The translations under genes were made by a program, and so were the position numbers. From Pseudarthrobacter enclensis (GTDB taxonomy: Bacteria > Actinomycetota > Actinomycetes > Actinomycetales > Micrococcaceae), in contig NZ_KQ758603.1 in the NCBI RefSeq assembly GCF_001457025.1, positions 62,001 through 126,000 of the forward strand: DNA of 64,000 nucleotides, given 5' to 3'. The notes beneath the pieces are model-generated. The model did no database searches and had not been told where the DNA came from. It saw only the letters and a program-made list of their open reading frames with translations. Positions 34,801 through 41,779 of this stretch are shown in pieces (the stretch's first letter is position 1; each line of letters begins with the position of its first letter).

Positions 34801-35201
34801 CCTCCCCGGACCTGGTTCCGCTTCCGCCTGTTGCCGGGCGGATCCTGGACGCGCAGCTGCACCTGCTGGACCGGCAGGTGCTGGACACCGACGGCGTCCC
34901 GGTCACCACGGTGGACGACCTCGAGCTGAGCGGACCTGCCCTGGGCGAGGAGATTCCGGTGGGGACACCGGCGCCGGTGCTCGACGCCCTGCTGACCGGT
35001 CCCGTGCTGGGGACGCGCATCTTTGGCGGCAGGCCGCCGTCGTCCCGGCTGATCCGCATCCCCTGGAAGGACGTGGCGGACGTGGGGGTGGTGGTCCGGC
35101 TGGGCGTTAGGGGTGGGCCGTTGGATGCGGGCTGGGTGGAGCGCTGGGTGCGGGATAAGATCATCGCCCGCATCCCGGGAGGCCGCCATGATCCTCGGTG
35201 A
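34797..35201 (+). CDS. Small cytosolic partner protein, PRC-barrel-like, copy 1
   Basis: A 134-residue soluble protein starting by ATGA overlap with the transporter. It has strand-rich segments (ILDAQLHLLDRQVLDTDGVP, TTVDDLELSG) reminiscent of PRC-barrel proteins that accompany actinobacterial metal transporters, plus a C-terminal helix with Arg/Lys. No signal or membrane helix is visible. Coupling to the transporter suggests a cytosolic regulatory or gating subunit. Confidence 0.6.
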   Translation: MTSPDLVPLPPVAGRILDAQLHLLDRQVLDTDGVPVTTVDDLELSGPALGEEIPVGTPAPVLDALLTGPVLGTRIFGGRPPSSRLIRIPWKDVADVGVVVRLGVRGGPLDAGWVERWVRDKIIARIPGGRHDPR

Positions 35202-35553
35202 CCTGCTGGGCACCCCGGTCCGGGACGCCGACGGCGGCCGGCTGGGAAGGGTGGCGGACGTCCGGTTCGTGCTGGACGGGACCCCGCGGCAGCTCATGTC
35301 CGAGGCCCGGGTGCTGGGGCTGGTGGTCAGCCCGCACAGCGCGGCCTCGTTCCTGGGCTACGAGCGGATCAACCTGGCCCAGCCGTGGCCGTTGGCGAAC
35401 CTGCTGCGGTGGCGGCACCGTGGCTCGTACCTGGTGCTCTGGGAAGACATCGCCATGGTGGGCAAGGACGCGGTCCGGCTGCGGCCCGGATTCACCCGGT
35501 ACAGCGCTTCCCTGGAAGACGGCGGCCGGCAGCGGGCCGGTGACGGGAAATGA
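35188..35553 (+). CDS. Small cytosolic partner protein, PRC-barrel domain, copy 2
   Basis: A 121-residue protein starting at 35188 after GGGAGG and overlapping the previous gene by 14 bases. Residues 1-60 match the PRC-barrel start (LLGTPVRDADGGRLGRVADVRFVLDG). Members of this family bind or respond to cytosolic ligands. As fourth gene of a tightly overlapping unit it likely works with the divergent NRAMP protein. In other actinobacteria a PRC domain is often fused to MgtE-N and CBS parts, which are absent here. Confidence 0.68.
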   Translation: MILGDLLGTPVRDADGGRLGRVADVRFVLDGTPRQLMSEARVLGLVVSPHSAASFLGYERINLAQPWPLANLLRWRHRGSYLVLWEDIAMVGKDAVRLRPGFTRYSASLEDGGRQRAGDGK

Positions 35554-35743
35554 CCCGTTTGGCTCGCCGGCGCCGCAATCTCCTGTAGTGTGGTGCGTGT
35601 TGTTGTGTTTATGCAGTTGGTAGTTCAGGCAGTACGCGCGGTCGAAAGTCCGCGTTCTTCTGAAGTAGCGGTTCTTTGAACACCCCACGCCGGAGGGCCC
35701 GAAAGTCGGGACACTTCCTCCACCTTCACGAAGGACAAAAATA
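35554..35743 (+). promoter_or_regulatory. Long 5' leader of the cold-shock gene
   Basis: The 190 bases before the cold-shock gene hold no ORF. A stem CGCGG/CCGCG around a TCGAAAGT loop and a second stem CCCGA/TCGGG lie inside, and the region is richer in T than its surroundings. Long structured leaders control cold-shock mRNAs elsewhere, so a temperature-dependent RNA switch is plausible. Confidence 0.4.
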
Positions 35744-35947
35744 ATGGCTACTGGCACCGTCAAATGGTTTAACGCTGAAAAGGGCTTCGGCTTCATCTCC
35801 CCGGACGACTCCTCGCAGGACGTTTTCGCGCACTACTCCGCGATCAACTCCAACGGCTTCCGCTCCCTCGAAGAGAACCAGAAGGTTTCCTTCGACACCG
35901 AGCAGGGCCCCAAGGGTCCCCAGGCCACCAACATCACGGCTCTCTAA
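35744..35947 (+). CDS. Cold-shock protein, CspA family
   Basis: A 67-residue single OB-fold protein. RNP1 (KGFGFI) and RNP2 (VFAHYSAI) nucleic-acid-binding motifs are intact, and the start [14 protein letters not shown] is characteristic. It acts as an RNA chaperone in the cytoplasm. Monocistronic, with a long leader and a strong hairpin terminator downstream. Confidence 0.97.
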   Translation: MATGTVKWFNAEKGFGFISPDDSSQDVFAHYSAINSNGFRSLEENQKVSFDTEQGPKGPQATNITAL

Positions 35948-35981
35948 TTCCTTTAGGGTTCCGGGACCGTTAGGTTTCTGA

Positions 35982-36015
35982 CAAGCAGGGCTTGCCTCCG
36001 GGCAGGCCCTGCTTG
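35982..36015. terminator. Terminator hairpin after the cold-shock gene
   Basis: A 15-bp stem (35982-35996 with 36001-36015, one G-T pair) with a TCCG tetraloop, 35 bases after the cold-shock stop and before the convergent membrane protein gene; can serve both. Confidence 0.8.
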
Positions 36016-36037
36016 CGTTTAACCCGGGTGTGCCATC

Positions 36038-36700
36038 TCAGGCGCCCGAATCCAGCGTGGGGATGCCCAATTGGGCGCAGACGCTGTGTGGCCCGGGTAT
36101 CACGGCCACGGCGTCATCCACCACGCACGCGGTCAGTTCCGGCACGTAGTGCCCGGGACCGAAGTTGTTGGGCATGGCGGGCGCGGGGTTGCCCTGGGCA
36201 TCGGTCGCCTTGCCTGTGTAGTCCTGGGAGGGACGGGGCGCCGGGCCCTGGAAGCCGGGGGGAATCAGGTCATCAGTGGCGCCGCCGGGGTTCATCAGTC
36301 CCTGGTCCCAGTTGAACGCGCACAGGGCCACCGGATCCTCGATCTGCTGATTGCCGGCCAAGGGGTCTGTGCCGTTGTCGTCACTCATGTCGAACCCGTC
36401 CTTTGCGACGCTGGACGACAGGTACGGTCCCACGGTTCCGCCGAAGCCGTTTCCCGCCGGATAGGTGCTGGTGAGGTCCGCCCGGTAGTAGCAGCGGATG
36501 TCCCGTTTGTCCTCCACCGGTGCGAAGGCAACGTAGGCCATGGCCGCCGTCGAGCCCGCCAAGGCAATGCCGGCGAAGGTCAGGGCGGCGGGGCGGCGCC
36601 ACCAGGGCGCGCGACGGCGGCTGGCTCCGGCTTCTCGGACCAGCGCAGCGCGGACGGCGTGCCGGGTGTCCGAGGGGTACTCGATGTCGGAAAGATTCAT
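36038..36700 (-). CDS. Membrane-anchored protein coupled to the sigma factor
   Basis: A 220-residue protein with a 32-residue basic N-terminal part, one membrane helix (about 36-58, ALTFAGIALAGSTAAMAYVAF) and an exported domain of about 160 residues with three cysteines. Its start overlaps the sigma-factor stop (ATGA). It holds the place of an anti-sigma factor but shows no zinc-finger (ZAS) motif; the short cytosolic part could still bind the sigma factor. Family not recognised. Confidence 0.65.
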   Translation of the reverse strand: MNLSDIEYPSDTRHAVRAALVREAGASRRRAPWWRRPAALTFAGIALAGSTAAMAYVAFAPVEDKRDIRCYYRADLTSTYPAGNGFGGTVGPYLSSSVAKDGFDMSDDNGTDPLAGNQQIEDPVALCAFNWDQGLMNPGGATDDLIPPGFQGPAPRPSQDYTGKATDAQGNPAPAMPNNFGPGHYVPELTACVVDDAVAVIPGPHSVCAQLGIPTLDSGA

Positions 36701-37299
36701 GACTGCCTCGACTCTTCAAAGGTTTCCAATGCTGCCTGCCCCAGCCCTGTGGGAGCGGCGGCCTGAAGTTTCTTCTTCGCTCGGTTGACCCGGGACCGGA
36801 TGGTGCCAAGACGCACCTGGAGGGCTTCGGCCGCGTCCTGGTACGAGTAGCCGTGAACGGCGCACAGCATCAGGGCGTCACGCTCGCCGTCGGTCAGGCT
36901 GGTGGCAGCTGCCAGCAGGTCCCGCACCTGCTGTTCGGCGTCCATCCGTTCTGCCGTGGCCGTGGCATGGTCCGGTTCCACGGGGGAGTGCGGCAATCGT
37001 GCCAGGAACTGATCGTGCCGCCGGCGGGAACGGGAGCGGTTCCGCATCGCGTTGGTCGCCACGCCCAGCAGCCACGGCAACAGGGACTCCCGCTCCAAAG
37101 CGAGGTTCCGGCGTTTTCGCCAGGCCTCGAGGAACGTCACCGACACAAGGTCCTCCGCGTCCTGCCAGGACGCTGTCCGGCTCAGGCAGTAGCGAAAGAC
37201 GGCGTCGGCGTATCGGTCGAACAATTGCCCCAGTGCTTCAGGATCGTCGCCCACACACCTGCTCCACAGCACCGCATCTGATTCCCCCAGCTTTTCCAT
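36697..37299 (-). CDS. ECF-type RNA polymerase sigma factor
   Basis: A 200-residue sigma-70 protein of the extracytoplasmic group, starting at 37299 rather than at 37410, which would add a basic leader. Region 2 is at residues 15-85 (FDRYADAVFRYCLSRTASWQDAEDLVSVTFLEAW) and region 4 at 125-180 (SLTDGERDALMLCAVHGYSYQDAAEALQVRLGTIRSRVNRAKKKL). It is translationally coupled to a membrane-anchored protein. Target promoters were not identified in this window. Confidence 0.9.
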   Translation of the reverse strand: MEKLGESDAVLWSRCVGDDPEALGQLFDRYADAVFRYCLSRTASWQDAEDLVSVTFLEAWRKRRNLALERESLLPWLLGVATNAMRNRSRSRRRHDQFLARLPHSPVEPDHATATAERMDAEQQVRDLLAAATSLTDGERDALMLCAVHGYSYQDAAEALQVRLGTIRSRVNRAKKKLQAAAPTGLGQAALETFEESRQS

Positions 37300-37406
37300 A
37301 TCTCTTAGTGTCCGCAGCCGGGCGGAAAGTTCCCGGCAGCAAAGAGACCCCTGGAAGATTGTGCGGCAATGGTTATCCGGCGCCGGAACCCAGCGTGGGG
37401 CACGGG

Positions 37407-39215
37407 TCATGCCGGGTGTCTTTGCTCCAGGTAGGCCGCCAGCGCCGGGTTGTCGATGTCCTTCGCCAGCCAGGGAACCGCTTCCGCCGCTGACCGGTCG
37501 CCGAGCAGGGCGCGGTGGGACTGGCCGCGCACCACGAACTCGCGCATGCCGCTGCGGCTGGCCAGCTCGGACAGGCGTTCCACGAACCCAGCCGCCCGCG
37601 GCGACCGGGTGGCGATGGTGACTTCCGCGGCGGTATCGAGCAGCCGCGCCGAGTACCAGAGATACCAGGGCTTGGGTTCCAGGCCGCGGTCAATCCAGTG
37701 TTCGGCTGCTGCCAGGTCGCCGTGCCGGGCGAAGAGCCGTGCTTCCGCGCCGGCCGCCAGCGCCATGTAGCAGTGGTCCCCGGCCAGTTCCGCCATCACC
37801 CAGGACCGGTCGATGAACGCTGCCGCCTCCTCCAGCTGCCCTGCCGCCAAGTACGTCTCGCCCCGGACCCCCGCCGTGAACGGTTCGAACGCCGTCCAGT
37901 GTTCCTCCGCGATCCACGCCAGGGCCCGGTCCAGCCAGATTGCCGCGAGGCCAAGCTCGCCGCGGAGAAGGTGGACGCGTCCCAGCAGCGAGGCACTGAA
38001 CGCCTGCTGCCGGCGGTTGCCGAGTTCCTTGGCCAGCTCCCCGGATTCGGTCAGGGCCGCCACGGCTTCCCCATACCGTGCGGTGTCCGAGGCCAGCATC
38101 CCCTGGATGGCCAGGATGCGCGCCTGTTCGTCTGGGAACCCGACGGCGGCCTCCATCGCTTTCTCCAGCCACCCGGCGGCACGGTCCGGCACGCCCCTTT
38201 GCACGGACAAGTAGCCCAGTTCCCGGTACGCGGCGGCGGCGGTCCGGGAGGCGCCGTCGTGCCCTTCCGCCTGCAGCGCCCGGTGCAGCAGGTCCGCCAC
38301 CTCGGCGCCGCGGCCGCCCGCCTGGTGGATGAGCGCCCCGGAGAGCGTCACCAGCGACTCAGCCACCAGGTGGCTGTTGCCGGTGCGTTGTGCCAGGGCG
38401 GCGGCGAGCCGCAGCTGTTCCAGCCCCCGGTCCACGGCGCCGGCCCAGAGCGACGCGCCGCCGGCGTCGAGGTAGGAGCGGACCGTCGCGGCTGTTGCCG
38501 GCGTGCCGGGGTCCGGCTCCGGGGCGGCGTCGAACAGGGCCCGGCGGACCTCCGGGGGCAGCGGCAGCCCCAGTTCCTGCCGGTACAGGTTGCCGCAGCG
38601 GACCGCGTGCTCCCGGGCCTTGCGGTAGTCACCGGCCGCCACCAGCGCCTTCACCAGGACGGCATTGCAGTCTGCATGGAAAGGGTCACGCTCCAGGGCC
38701 AGCGACGCGAGTTCCGCCGCCTCCCGGGGAGCATCGGAGGCCAGCGCGGCCAGCGCTGCTTCATACAGCAGCTGCTGGACCACGTTGTCCAGCCGGTAGC
38801 GCTGCTCCGCCACCCACTCGTCGAAGACGGGGGAGTCGGCGAAGGAAAGCCCTTCCAGCAGCTGTCCGGTGAAGCGGCGCGGATTCCCCGCCTTCGCTCC
38901 CGGGTCCATGGCCTCCAGGACGTCGCAGCGCCAGGGTGGAAGCAGGTCCAGCCGCAGCGGGTCGCCGGTCACCGACGCGCCGTCCAGTGCCCGGCGCAGT
39001 TCGGACAGGTTCCAGCGCAGGGCACCCAGCGGGTCTGCGGCGTCCGGAAACAGCAGGGAGGCGGTGCGGGACCGGCCGGTGCCGTCCGGCTGCAGCGCGA
39101 GGTAGGCCAGCAGCGCCCAGGCCTTGCGGCCCCGGGGCTGCGGGAGGGGTGTGCCGGGGGACTCGATCGCGGGCGGACCGAGGAGCCGAATCCACTTTTC
39201 GGCCATAGGCCTCAT
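37407..39215 (-). CDS. SARP-type regulator with BTAD and TPR repeats
   Basis: About 602 residues. Residues 5-90 form an OmpR-type winged helix (IRLLGPPAIE, RKAWALLAYLAL, LRWNLSELRRALDG). Residues 95-240 form a bacterial transcriptional activator domain, and the rest consists of helical TPR-like repeats (for example AAALAQRTGNSHLVAESLVTL). No ATPase domain is present. SARP proteins activate secondary-metabolism or stress genes. The start may instead be ATG at 39206; neither has a good ribosome site. It is divergent from a tiny membrane protein gene. Confidence 0.83.
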   Translation of the reverse strand: MRPMAEKWIRLLGPPAIESPGTPLPQPRGRKAWALLAYLALQPDGTGRSRTASLLFPDAADPLGALRWNLSELRRALDGASVTGDPLRLDLLPPWRCDVLEAMDPGAKAGNPRRFTGQLLEGLSFADSPVFDEWVAEQRYRLDNVVQQLLYEAALAALASDAPREAAELASLALERDPFHADCNAVLVKALVAAGDYRKAREHAVRCGNLYRQELGLPLPPEVRRALFDAAPEPDPGTPATAATVRSYLDAGGASLWAGAVDRGLEQLRLAAALAQRTGNSHLVAESLVTLSGALIHQAGGRGAEVADLLHRALQAEGHDGASRTAAAAYRELGYLSVQRGVPDRAAGWLEKAMEAAVGFPDEQARILAIQGMLASDTARYGEAVAALTESGELAKELGNRRQQAFSASLLGRVHLLRGELGLAAIWLDRALAWIAEEHWTAFEPFTAGVRGETYLAAGQLEEAAAFIDRSWVMAELAGDHCYMALAAGAEARLFARHGDLAAAEHWIDRGLEPKPWYLWYSARLLDTAAEVTIATRSPRAAGFVERLSELASRSGMREFVVRGQSHRALLGDRSAAEAVPWLAKDIDNPALAAYLEQRHPA

Positions 39216-39320
39216 GGTACGCCGCGGGTGTGCCGGCGTCTGCGGCCTTCACACGGTTGCTCACACGCCCGCGGAACACACTGAAATCGCCCCAACCGCA
39301 CACCTCACAAGAAGGCAAAA

Positions 39321-39482
39321 ATGGAACTGCTCGGCCTCCTTCTCTTCGTACTCTGGGTCCTCATCGCAACCGTCTGCAGCATCCTGGCTGACGGCCGCGG
39401 CCGGACTCCGGAGATCCGCTCGGGCGCACCGTGGTCTGCGGGGAACCTCCCCAGCGAGCCCTACGCATCCCTGCGCATGTAG
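39321..39482 (+). CDS. 53-residue membrane protein
   Basis: An ATG at 39321, preceded by AAGG at six bases, opens a 53-codon frame. Residues 2-22 (ELLGLLLFVLWVLIATVCS) form one membrane helix, followed by a polar tail rich in Arg, Gly, Ser and Pro. A strong hairpin terminator follows. Its 106-base upstream gap is shared with the divergent SARP regulator gene, so it could be a direct target. No family recognised. Confidence 0.6.
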   Translation: MELLGLLLFVLWVLIATVCSILADGRGRTPEIRSGAPWSAGNLPSEPYASLRM

Positions 39483-39503
39483 CACCTGACCGGAATGAAC
39501 GAC

Positions 39504-39535
39504 GGCGGGGCCCGGCATGGTTGCCGGGCCCCGCC
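39504..39535 (+). terminator. Terminator hairpin after the small membrane protein
   Basis: A perfect 14-bp GC-rich stem (39504-39517 with 39522-39535) and TGGT loop, 22 bases after the stop at 39482. No run of T follows, which is common in high-GC actinobacteria. Confidence 0.7.
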
Positions 39536-39576
39536 TGCCGTTGAGGTCGCCCGCCCGGCCGGGCAGCCCGCCGCCC

Positions 39577-39652
39577 GCATCACCGGCCCTGCCCTGCATG
39601 ACCGGCCCCCGACCGCATGACCGGCCCTCGACCGCATGACCGTTGCCGGCCG
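39577..39652. repeat. Four tandem 19-bp repeats
   Basis: Units begin at 39577, 39596, 39615 and 39634 with exact 19-base period; consensus GCATGACCGGCCCTCGACC, first ten bases almost invariant. The last unit runs into a 34-bp palindrome. Possible binding array or replication-slippage repeat; no gene is present in 39536-39718. Confidence 0.8.
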
Positions 39653-39666
39653 GCAACGGTCATGCG
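39633..39666. repeat. 34-bp perfect palindrome
   Basis: Arms 39633-39649 and 39650-39666 are exact reverse complements with no spacer. The left arm overlaps the fourth 19-bp repeat. It may act as a bidirectional terminator for the lipoprotein gene ending at 39719, or as a protein-binding site. Confidence 0.8.
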
Positions 39667-39718
39667 CCTCAGGGCCGCCCATACCGAACGGGAAGCCGGG
39701 GCATCGGACGGGGAACGG

Positions 39719-40216
39719 TCAGGGGACCCGCAGTGTGAGCGGCGGCGTGCTCATGGGCCCGCCGCACTGTTCGGAACCGCCGACCCGGGTCCACGCCAGA
39801 TCGAACCCCTGCTCTGCCAGAACAGTTCCGTCCGCCGCGAGGGCGCTGATGGTGGCACTCGGCGGAGCATTCATCCCCATCATGAAATTCCAGGTGTCAC
39901 CCTCCCTGGTGACCGTGAAAAGGGGATAGGGCTCAGACTCCGGCGCGGGCGGCGGTGCTGCAGTGGACGGATCGAAGGTGGGCGCCACGCTCCGCAGGGG
40001 GAGGGGATCGGCCGGGGTGGGGGCAGGCCGGGAACACCGGGCCTTTGCGTCGCACAGCCGCACCTCGCTGACCGCGGACGGGTTCCCTTCGACAGTCACG
40101 GTCAACGAATTGGTCCAGCCGATGGCCGGGCACGCGTACGTTGTGCATCCGGTCAGCGAGAGCAGCCCCGCCATGGCCGCAGCGAGTGTCCCCAGGATCC
40201 CCCAACCCGTTTTCAT
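39719..40216 (-). CDS. Putative lipoprotein
   Basis: A 165-residue exported protein with lipobox LTGC (Cys at residue 24). The mature part contains further cysteines (in TTYACPAIG, VRLCDAKARC and GSEQCGG) and a Pro-rich linker near residues 85-97, followed by a beta-rich segment. No family recognised. It is flanked by a repeat array on one side and the gluconate regulator on the other. Confidence 0.65.
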   Translation of the reverse strand: MKTGWGILGTLAAAMAGLLSLTGCTTYACPAIGWTNSLTVTVEGNPSAVSEVRLCDAKARCSRPAPTPADPLPLRSVAPTFDPSTAAPPPAPESEPYPLFTVTREGDTWNFMMGMNAPPSATISALAADGTVLAEQGFDLAWTRVGGSEQCGGPMSTPPLTLRVP

Positions 40217-40260
40217 GGCGCCAGTCTACGGGGACGTTTCAGGCCCCGGCAGCCAGGGCT

Positions 40261-40998
40261 TTAGACGCCCAGCCCCATGGCCTCGCGGACTTCGTCGAGG
40301 ATGTGGTGCATGGCCCGTTCGGCGACGGCGCAGTCCCCGCCGGCCACCGCCGCGGCGACGTCCTCATGCGCCTGCAGTGCCTCGTTGCGGGGCTTGAACG
40401 GCATGAGCCCCTGCTGGGTACGGCTGGTCAGGACCTCGGCCACCATGCCCTCAAGCGCGCGGAACATTTCGTTGCCGCAACTGCGCAGGAGCAGCTGGTG
40501 GAACTCGATGTCCGCCGCCAGGAAGTTCTGCAGGTCGCCGGCTTCGCCCAACCGGCGCAATTCGGCGCCCAGCGTCACCAGCTGGGAGCGTTCGGCTGCG
40601 CTTGCCCGCCGTGCGGCCCCCGCCGCGGCAATGGGTTCGACCGCGATGCGCAGCTCGGTCAGGCTGGCGTACTGGATCTCGCGGCGGTCAGAGGCCAGGC
40701 GCCACCGCACCAGCTTGGGGTCGAAGACGTTCCAGTGCTCGCGCTCCTGCACCACGATGCCCACCCGGCGGCGCGAATAGACCAGGTTCATGGATTCGAG
40801 CACCTTCATGGTGTCCCTGGCGACGGTCCGCGAAATCCCGTGTTCCTGCTGCAGCCCCTCAAGGGTCAGCCGGTTGCCGGGGGCCAGGCGGCCTGAGGCG
40901 ATGGCTATGCCGACCGACTCCAGGACCCGCTCATGCATCGCACCGGGCGTGCCGCCGTCGTGCCCGTCATCCGTTACTTCACCTGTCGCCGTCGACAT
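40261..40998 (-). CDS. GntR-family (FCD) regulator of the gluconate operon
   Basis: A 245-residue FadR-subfamily repressor, starting at 40998. A GntR winged helix spans residues 20-85 (RLTLEGLQQEHGISRTVARDTMKVLE), followed by the all-helical FCD domain with metal-binding His and Asp residues typical of the fold (ADIEFHQLLLRSCGN, EHE-like AHEDV, HHILDE). It is divergent from gntK and gntP, so it is most likely the gluconate-responsive repressor. Two matched sites lie between the genes. Confidence 0.87.
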   Translation of the reverse strand: MSTATGEVTDDGHDGGTPGAMHERVLESVGIAIASGRLAPGNRLTLEGLQQEHGISRTVARDTMKVLESMNLVYSRRRVGIVVQEREHWNVFDPKLVRWRLASDRREIQYASLTELRIAVEPIAAAGAARRASAAERSQLVTLGAELRRLGEAGDLQNFLAADIEFHQLLLRSCGNEMFRALEGMVAEVLTSRTQQGLMPFKPRNEALQAHEDVAAAVAGGDCAVAERAMHHILDEVREAMGLGV

Positions 40999-41063
40999 TA
41001 TGTCCGCCTCTCTCCGCGCCGGAGCGCACCCCCAGAATACCGCCGCAGAGGTCAAAGGTATGA

Positions 41064-41118
41064 CTTGTGACACGAAAAGATAGTATTTATCGCAGCAAAA
41101 GGTGATACCTTATGACAC
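41064..41118. promoter_or_regulatory. Paired operator-like sites between gntR and gntK
   Basis: CTTGTGACAC (41064-41073) and CTTATGACAC (41109-41118) are direct copies 45 bases apart, about four helical turns. GGTATGA and GGTGATACCT flank them. This is a likely GntR-dimer pair that could support looping and joint control of both directions. Confidence 0.55.
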
Positions 41119-41188
41119 AGCCCACGTTGAGTCGGGCTGGCAGTGAGCTTCTTCGAAAGCCAAAGACGTCTTCTCCGGAGGTACAGAC

Positions 41189-41734
41189 ATGCAGTATCCA
41201 CCCACGCATCTGGTGGTGATGGGCGTTGCCGGGTCCGGCAAATCAACCCTTGCGGCAGCCCTGTCCAAACAGCTTGGCTGGTCCTGCGCCGAGGCCGACG
41301 AATTCCACCCGGCCGCCAACATCGCCAAAATGAGCCAGGGCATACCCCTGCAGGATGAGGACCGCTGGCCCTGGCTGCGCGAGATCCGGGACTGGATGAC
41401 CGGCAAATCCCGCGAAGGCCAGAGCACCGTCCTCACCTGCTCCGCGCTCAAGAAAACCTACCGGCAGCTCCTGTCCGAGGCCGAGGGCCGCGTGCTGTTC
41501 CTTCACCTCGACGGCGGCGCGGACCTGATCGGCCAGCGCATGCAGGGCCGCGAAGGCCACTTCATGCCGCCCACCCTGCTGCCCAGCCAGCTGGCCACCC
41601 TGGAGCCGCTCAGCCAGGAAGAGCTCGACGCCGGCAGCATCCGGCTGGACATCTCACGCTCACCGGAGGAACTGGTCGCCGCCGTCGTGCGCGCCCTGGA
41701 CCTTCCGTCCGGTCAGGCGCCGCTGGCGTCCTGA
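41189..41734 (+). CDS. gntK: Gluconokinase
   Basis: A 181-residue kinase of the short bacterial gluconokinase family. The P-loop is GVAGSGKST (residues 12-20), the substrate site includes EADEFHPAANIAKM, and DEDRWPWL is characteristic. It phosphorylates D-gluconate to 6-phosphogluconate, the entry to the pentose-phosphate or Entner-Doudoroff routes. It is followed by the permease after 45 bases, and the unit is divergent from its repressor. Confidence 0.95.
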   Translation: MQYPPTHLVVMGVAGSGKSTLAAALSKQLGWSCAEADEFHPAANIAKMSQGIPLQDEDRWPWLREIRDWMTGKSREGQSTVLTCSALKKTYRQLLSEAEGRVLFLHLDGGADLIGQRMQGREGHFMPPTLLPSQLATLEPLSQEELDAGSIRLDISRSPEELVAAVVRALDLPSGQAPLAS

Positions 41735-41779
41735 CCGCCTCGCTTTCCCCAACAAGAAGTACCGTTTCAAAGGAGAACC

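Noticed and set aside
39577..39652. 19-bp tandem repeats as a CRISPR-like array
   Set aside because: Units are directly adjacent with no unique spacers.
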